18,424 nucleotides of DNA from an uncultured Lachnospiraceae bacterium (GTDB lineage Bacteria; Bacillota; Clostridia; Lachnospirales; Lachnospiraceae): the NCBI GenBank assembly GCA_947174615.1, contig CAMWJQ010000019.1, forward strand, positions 1 to 18,424. The letters run 5' to 3'. Of this stretch, positions 15,142 through 18,424 are shown one piece after another. Made by a program: the position numbers and the translations under genes. The first letter of the stretch is position 1. Every line of letters starts with the position of its first letter. The notes beneath the pieces were generated by a model. It saw nothing but the letters and a program-made list of their open reading frames with translations, had not been told where the DNA came from and made no database searches.

Positions 15142-16080
15142 ATGCAGTACAGTGTTGACGCCATATTGTTGACATACAAGCCGGGAAAGCAGGTTATGGA
15201 GCTGATCGAGGCATTGGAGAAGCAGAGATATCCCGTAAGAAAAATTATTATTATGAATACCGAAGAGCGGTATTTTTACAACCTTTTTTATGGGACGGGA
15301 TTTCTGGAGAAATACAAAAATATCGAGATTCATCATCTCTCAGAACGAGAGTTTGATCACGGAAGAACGAGAGCGAAGGCAGTGCAGTACTCAAAATCAG
15401 ATATCTTTGTGTGCATGACACAGGATGCGGTACCAGAGGATGACTGGCTGATACAGCGGTTGGTGGAGGCGCTCACGATAAGGGATGATATTGCGGCAGC
15501 GTATGCCAGACAGCTTCCGCATCCAAACTGCCGCGAGATTGAGCGGTACACGAGGGCATTTAACTACCCTGACAAATCCTCTGTGAAATCGGCGGCAGAT
15601 CTGGACAGACTTGGCATCAAGACATTTTTTTGTTCGAATGTATGTGCGGCATACAACAGGGAAATCTATGAGCACATTGGCGGATTTGTCAAGAAGGCAA
15701 TTTTTAATGAGGATATGGTCTATGCAGGGCATGCCGTCACAGCAGGATATTGTATTGCCTATGCAGCAGACGCAAAGGTGCGCCATTCGCACAACTATAC
15801 CTGTATGCAGCAGTTTCACAGGAATTTTGACTTGGGCGTATCGCAGGCAGACCACCCGGAGGTGTTTGAGGCGGTATCGTCCGAGAATGAGGGCGTAAGA
15901 TTGATTAAAAGTACAATCAGACATTTGGAAAAGACAAAGAAATGGATTCAAATACCATATCTGATTTTGTCAAGTGGTTGTAAATTTATAGGATATAAGC
16001 TGGGAATACACTACAGAAGCCTGCCGGCGCCTCTGGTGAGGTGGTGCAGTGCGAGCAGAAATTATTGGGATGAATGGTGA
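15142..16080 (+). CDS. GT2 glycosyltransferase, rhamnosyltransferase type
   Basis: 312 residues from ATG 15142. One GT-A domain with SVDAILLTYKPG, the diagnostic REFDHGRTRAKAVQYS block (about 70-84), the metal/donor segment FVCMTQDAVPEDDW (Asp95), AAAYARQLPHPNCREIE followed by RYTRAFNYP, FCSNVCAAYNREIYE, GGFVKKAIFNEDMVYAGHAV and the terminal HSHNYTCMQQFHRNFDLGV. This set is typical of rhamnosyltransferases of streptococcal rhamnan and clostridial polysaccharide loci, so transfer of L-rhamnose from dTDP-rhamnose is the best guess; rml genes are not in the window. It is the first gene after a strong terminator, so it needs a promoter of its own; only a weak candidate is visible. glmS follows after 94 bases. 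Confidence 0.88.
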   Translation: MQYSVDAILLTYKPGKQVMELIEALEKQRYPVRKIIIMNTEERYFYNLFYGTGFLEKYKNIEIHHLSEREFDHGRTRAKAVQYSKSDIFVCMTQDAVPEDDWLIQRLVEALTIRDDIAAAYARQLPHPNCREIERYTRAFNYPDKSSVKSAADLDRLGIKTFFCSNVCAAYNREIYEHIGGFVKKAIFNEDMVYAGHAVTAGYCIAYAADAKVRHSHNYTCMQQFHRNFDLGVSQADHPEVFEAVSSENEGVRLIKSTIRHLEKTKKWIQIPYLILSSGCKFIGYKLGIHYRSLPAPLVRWCSASRNYWDEW

Positions 16081-16174
16081 GAAAAATAAAAATGCAGAGG
16101 GCACGTTTTACATTTCTATTGGAGCTGCCAAGGGCGGCATGGAGATGAATATATAATTTGGAGGATATAAAAGT
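16081..16174 (+). other. glmS leader region, no ribozyme recognised
   Basis: This 94-base gap holds a small GC hairpin (GCTGCC 16125-16130 with GGCGGC 16133-16138) and GGAGG (16160-16164), 10 bases before the glmS ATG. The conserved core of the glmS ribozyme found before this gene in many Firmicutes is not recognisable, and the gap is too short for the usual full element. No intrinsic terminator is seen, so read-through from the upstream GT is possible. Confidence 0.5.
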
Positions 16175-18001
16175 ATGTGCGGAATTGTTGGGTATATTGG
16201 AAAACATCAGGCGGCGCCGGTGATTTTGGAGGGGCTTTCGAAGCTGGAATACAGAGGATATGACTCTGCGGGGATGGCAGTGTTTGACGGGGAACAGATT
16301 CAGATCAAAAAATCTGCAGGAAGACTCAAGGTTCTTGAGGAACTGACACACGGCGGGGCAACGATGCCGGGCAATATAGGAATCGGGCATACCAGATGGG
16401 CGACACACGGCGCGCCGAGTGATGCGAACTCCCATCCGCACTATAATGCCGAGGAGACGATCGCAGTGGTTCACAACGGAATCATAGAGAACTATCTGCC
16501 ATTAAAAGAAAAGCTGGTCTCAAAGGGTTACACGTTTGTTTCAGATACGGACACAGAGGTGCTGGCGCATCTGATTGATTATTATTATAAGGGGAATCCA
16601 TTGGAGGCGATCACGAAGGTTATGCACCGCGTGCAGGGATCCTATGCGCTGGGCATTATGTTTGCAGAGCATCCCGATCAGATTTTTGCGGTCAGGAAGG
16701 ACAGCCCGCTGATTGTCGGACAGAATGAGGATGGATGCTTTATTGCGTCCGATGTGCCGGCGCTGCTCAAGTATACCAGAAAGGTTTATTTTATTGAAAA
16801 TCAGGAAGTGGTCCGTCTTCGCGCCGATCACATGCATTTTTATACTGTAGATGAGGAGGAACTCACCAAGCAGTCTGTCACAATCGAGTGGGATGCTAAC
16901 GCAGCGGAAAAGGGCGGCTATGAGCATTTTATGTTAAAGGAGATGTACGAGCAGCCAAAGACTGTGACAGATACCATCAGTCCCCGCGTCAAGAACCACG
17001 ATATTGTGATCGAGGAGCTGGATATGTCCGATGAGGAGATTCGCGCAATCCGCAAAATCTTTATCGTGGCGTGCGGTTCTGCCTATCACGCAGGTGTGAC
17101 AGGAAAATATGTCATCGAGGGAATTGCGAGGATTCCTGTGGAGGTGGATGTGGCGAGTGAGTTTCGATACCGCAGACCGATCTTGGAGGAGGGAACGATG
17201 GTAATCGTAATCAGCCAGTCAGGAGAGACTGCGGATACACTTGCAGCGCTCAGGGAGTCGCAGCAGCTCGGTCACAAGGTGCTGGGCATTGTCAATGTGG
17301 TGGGCAGCTCGATTGCCAGAGAGGCGGATAATGTCATGTATACATGGGCAGGACCAGAGATTGCTGTCGCCACAACGAAGGCGTACAGCGCCCAATTGAC
17401 AGCGCTCTACCTGCTTGCCATGAAGTTTGCCAAGGTGCGGGAAAAGCTGGATCAGGCGTCTTTTCTTGGCATGATAGAGGATTTGAAGCGGCTTCCGGCG
17501 CAGATCGAGATGCTTTTGTCAAATAAGCAGCGGATTCAGCGCTTTGCAAACCGTTATATCGGGGCAAAGGATGTATTTTTTATCGGCAGAGGGGTGGATT
17601 ATGCGATTTCTATGGAGGGGTCTCTCAAGCTCAAGGAGATCTCCTATATCCACTCAGAAGCGTATGCAGCAGGGGAATTAAAGCACGGCACAATCTCACT
17701 GATTGAAAAGGGAACACTTGTTGCGGCTGTCGCCACACAGGACGATCTGTTTCAAAAGACGCTCAGCAACATGGTGGAAGTGAAAGCGAGGGGGGCATTT
17801 GTGCTCGCGGTCACCAATGAAGGCAATACAGAGATTGAGAAGGCAGCCGATTATGTGATTTATATACCTAGGACAAACCAGTATTTTACAAATTCGCTGG
17901 CGATTATTCCGCTGCAGCTGTTTGGCTATTATGTGGCGGTCGGAAAGGGCTGCGATGTGGATAAGCCGAGGAATCTTGCAAAATCCGTGACAGTCGAGTA
18001 G
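16175..18001 (+). CDS. glmS: Glutamine--fructose-6-phosphate aminotransferase (isomerizing)
   Basis: 608 residues, the normal length. It makes glucosamine-6-phosphate from fructose-6-phosphate and glutamine, the entry to UDP-GlcNAc for peptidoglycan and glycopolymers; soluble cytoplasmic homodimer. The N-terminal glutaminase domain (about 2-220) starts MCGIVGYIG with the nucleophile Cys2 and has LEYRGYDSAG, GHTRWATHG and VHNGIIEN. The isomerase half has two SIS domains: first about 290-430 (VACGSAYHAG, ISQSGETADT, VVGSSIAREAD), second about 460-600 (FFIGRGVDYAISMEGSLKLK, EAYAAGELKHG). The C-terminus DKPRNLAKSVTVE is the conserved active-site tail. GGAGG lies 10 bases before the ATG. It sits between a rhamnosyltransferase-type GT and a membrane protein, 25 bases before the latter, so they may be co-transcribed. 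Confidence 0.98.
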   Translation: MCGIVGYIGKHQAAPVILEGLSKLEYRGYDSAGMAVFDGEQIQIKKSAGRLKVLEELTHGGATMPGNIGIGHTRWATHGAPSDANSHPHYNAEETIAVVHNGIIENYLPLKEKLVSKGYTFVSDTDTEVLAHLIDYYYKGNPLEAITKVMHRVQGSYALGIMFAEHPDQIFAVRKDSPLIVGQNEDGCFIASDVPALLKYTRKVYFIENQEVVRLRADHMHFYTVDEEELTKQSVTIEWDANAAEKGGYEHFMLKEMYEQPKTVTDTISPRVKNHDIVIEELDMSDEEIRAIRKIFIVACGSAYHAGVTGKYVIEGIARIPVEVDVASEFRYRRPILEEGTMVIVISQSGETADTLAALRESQQLGHKVLGIVNVVGSSIAREADNVMYTWAGPEIAVATTKAYSAQLTALYLLAMKFAKVREKLDQASFLGMIEDLKRLPAQIEMLLSNKQRIQRFANRYIGAKDVFFIGRGVDYAISMEGSLKLKEISYIHSEAYAAGELKHGTISLIEKGTLVAAVATQDDLFQKTLSNMVEVKARGAFVLAVTNEGNTEIEKAADYVIYIPRTNQYFTNSLAIIPLQLFGYYVAVGKGCDVDKPRNLAKSVTVE

Positions 18002-18026
18002 TGATGAGTGAAGGAGACGCGAGTGT

Positions 18027-18424
18027 ATGGGAAAGAAAAAATCAACGTTTAAGAATATTATGGTGACGCTGGGATGTACCGTGTTTGCAGGGGTGTATGC
18101 ATTGGGTGGGGGATATGCTGCCTATAAACTGTTAGGCGACACAGACAACACACAGCCAGCATGGCTTGAACGGGTAGAAATCCATGTCGATGAGCAGAAC
18201 ACGGGCGGAGGTGTCACAGAGGCTTCGAACAACAATGCCTTTGATTTTGGCAAGGCGCCGCAGAAGCCGCGTTTTGAGGAGAAGGAAGAGGAGACAGAGA
18301 CAACAGACGAAGAAGAAACTGAGACAGAAACTGAGACAGAAATTGAGACAGAAATTGAGATAGAAACTGAGACAGAATCGGAACTCAAATCAAAGAAGAA
18401 AAACAACAAGGAACCAGCTCCTGA
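18027..18424 (+). CDS. Membrane-anchored protein with acidic Glu/Thr-rich repeat, 3' end outside window
   Basis: ATG 18027 has AAGGAG (18011-18016) 10 bases upstream, and the frame stays open to the window end (132 codons visible). The start MGKKKSTFKNIMVTLGCTVF is a basic signal-anchor; the hydrophobic part runs to about residue 35 (AGVYALGGGYAAYKLLG). After a polar segment (about 36-80, WLERVEIHVDEQNTGGG) comes a highly acidic region (about 83-117) of alternating Glu and Thr, then a Lys-rich stretch (KSKKKNNKEPAP). The part after the helix is predicted to be outside the cell. I do not recognise a family; the C-terminal domain that would identify it is beyond the window. Its position after glmS and near an LCP gene makes a wall-associated or secreted role plausible, but that is context only. 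Confidence 0.75.
   Translation, partial: MGKKKSTFKNIMVTLGCTVFAGVYALGGGYAAYKLLGDTDNTQPAWLERVEIHVDEQNTGGGVTEASNNNAFDFGKAPQKPRFEEKEEETETTDEEETETETETEIETEIEIETETESELKSKKKNNKEPAP
18315..18374 (+). repeat. 12-base tandem repeat, five copies, coding for Glu/Thr units
   Basis: Five consecutive 12-base units of the form GAAACTGAGACA run from 18315 to 18374. Units 3 and 4 have ATT in place of ACT, and unit 4 ends in GAGATA. They code for ETET, EIET and EIEI-type units. Unit length keeps the frame, so copy number could vary between strains without breaking the gene. Confidence 0.9.

Noticed and set aside
16152..16157. TATAAT before glmS as a promoter -10
   Set aside because: No -35-like hexamer at 16-19 bases upstream, and the start site would fall inside the ribosome site.
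16081..16174. glmS ribozyme/riboswitch before glmS
   Set aside because: The leader is only 94 bases and I cannot find the conserved ribozyme core or its cleavage context. A covariance-model search (Rfam glmS) over 15900-16180 would settle it.
18122..18409. Minus-strand open frame coding for alternating Ser/Val/Ile
   Set aside because: It is the reverse complement of the Glu/Thr tandem repeat; no ribosome site or conserved motif, and the plus-strand gene has a good start.

Overview
The window looks like the chromosome of a low-to-medium GC Clostridia, most likely a Lachnospiraceae-type gut Firmicute. This is an inference from protein style (large GT2 proteins with N-terminal coiled coils and C-terminal beta modules, an LCP protein with a disordered N-terminus), strong GGAGG-type ribosome sites and purine-rich gene starts. 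All genes are on the + strand. I see no tRNA, rRNA, CRISPR array, transposase or phage gene.

The locus encodes synthesis and probable wall attachment of a cell-surface glycopolymer. Layout: (1) 8-967, the C-terminal part of a kinase-like protein whose N-lobe is not in the window and whose frame is closed by a stop at 2-4. (2) 995-7167, three large GT2 glycosyltransferases in a tight series; two are sister proteins with a degenerate first GT domain, the third has two apparently intact GT domains. (3) A promoter-like region at 7174-7226 leads to a phosphoglucomutase (7299-9026) that ends in a strong hairpin (9036-9073). (4) 9100-11924: a GtrA-like membrane protein and two more GT2 enzymes. (5) A good sigma-A-type promoter (11937-11965) precedes a polyisoprenyl-phosphate sugar-1-phosphate transferase (about 12008-13417) and an LCP ligase (13463-15058), closed by a textbook terminator (15070-15093). 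(6) A rhamnosyltransferase-type GT2 (15142-16080), glmS (16175-18001) and the start of a membrane-anchored protein with an acidic Glu/Thr repeat that runs off the window (18027 onward).

How the genes may work together: phosphoglucomutase (Glc-6-P to Glc-1-P) and GlmS (Fru-6-P to GlcN-6-P) feed nucleotide-sugar pools. The sugar-phosphate transferase loads the first sugar on undecaprenyl phosphate. The GT2 proteins extend the chain in the cytoplasm. GtrA may help move lipid-linked sugar across the membrane, and the LCP protein may transfer the finished polymer to peptidoglycan. No Wzx/Wzy, ABC exporter or dTDP-rhamnose genes are visible, so export and precursor genes must lie outside or elsewhere.

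The most interesting signals are the complementary decay of GT domains across the multi-domain GT2 paralogues, the kinase-like protein beside dual-domain GTs (a WbdD/WbdA-like arrangement, inferred), the AAATTT-patterned promoter before the phosphoglucomutase, and low-complexity tails encoded by in-frame repeats in two surface-assembly proteins.
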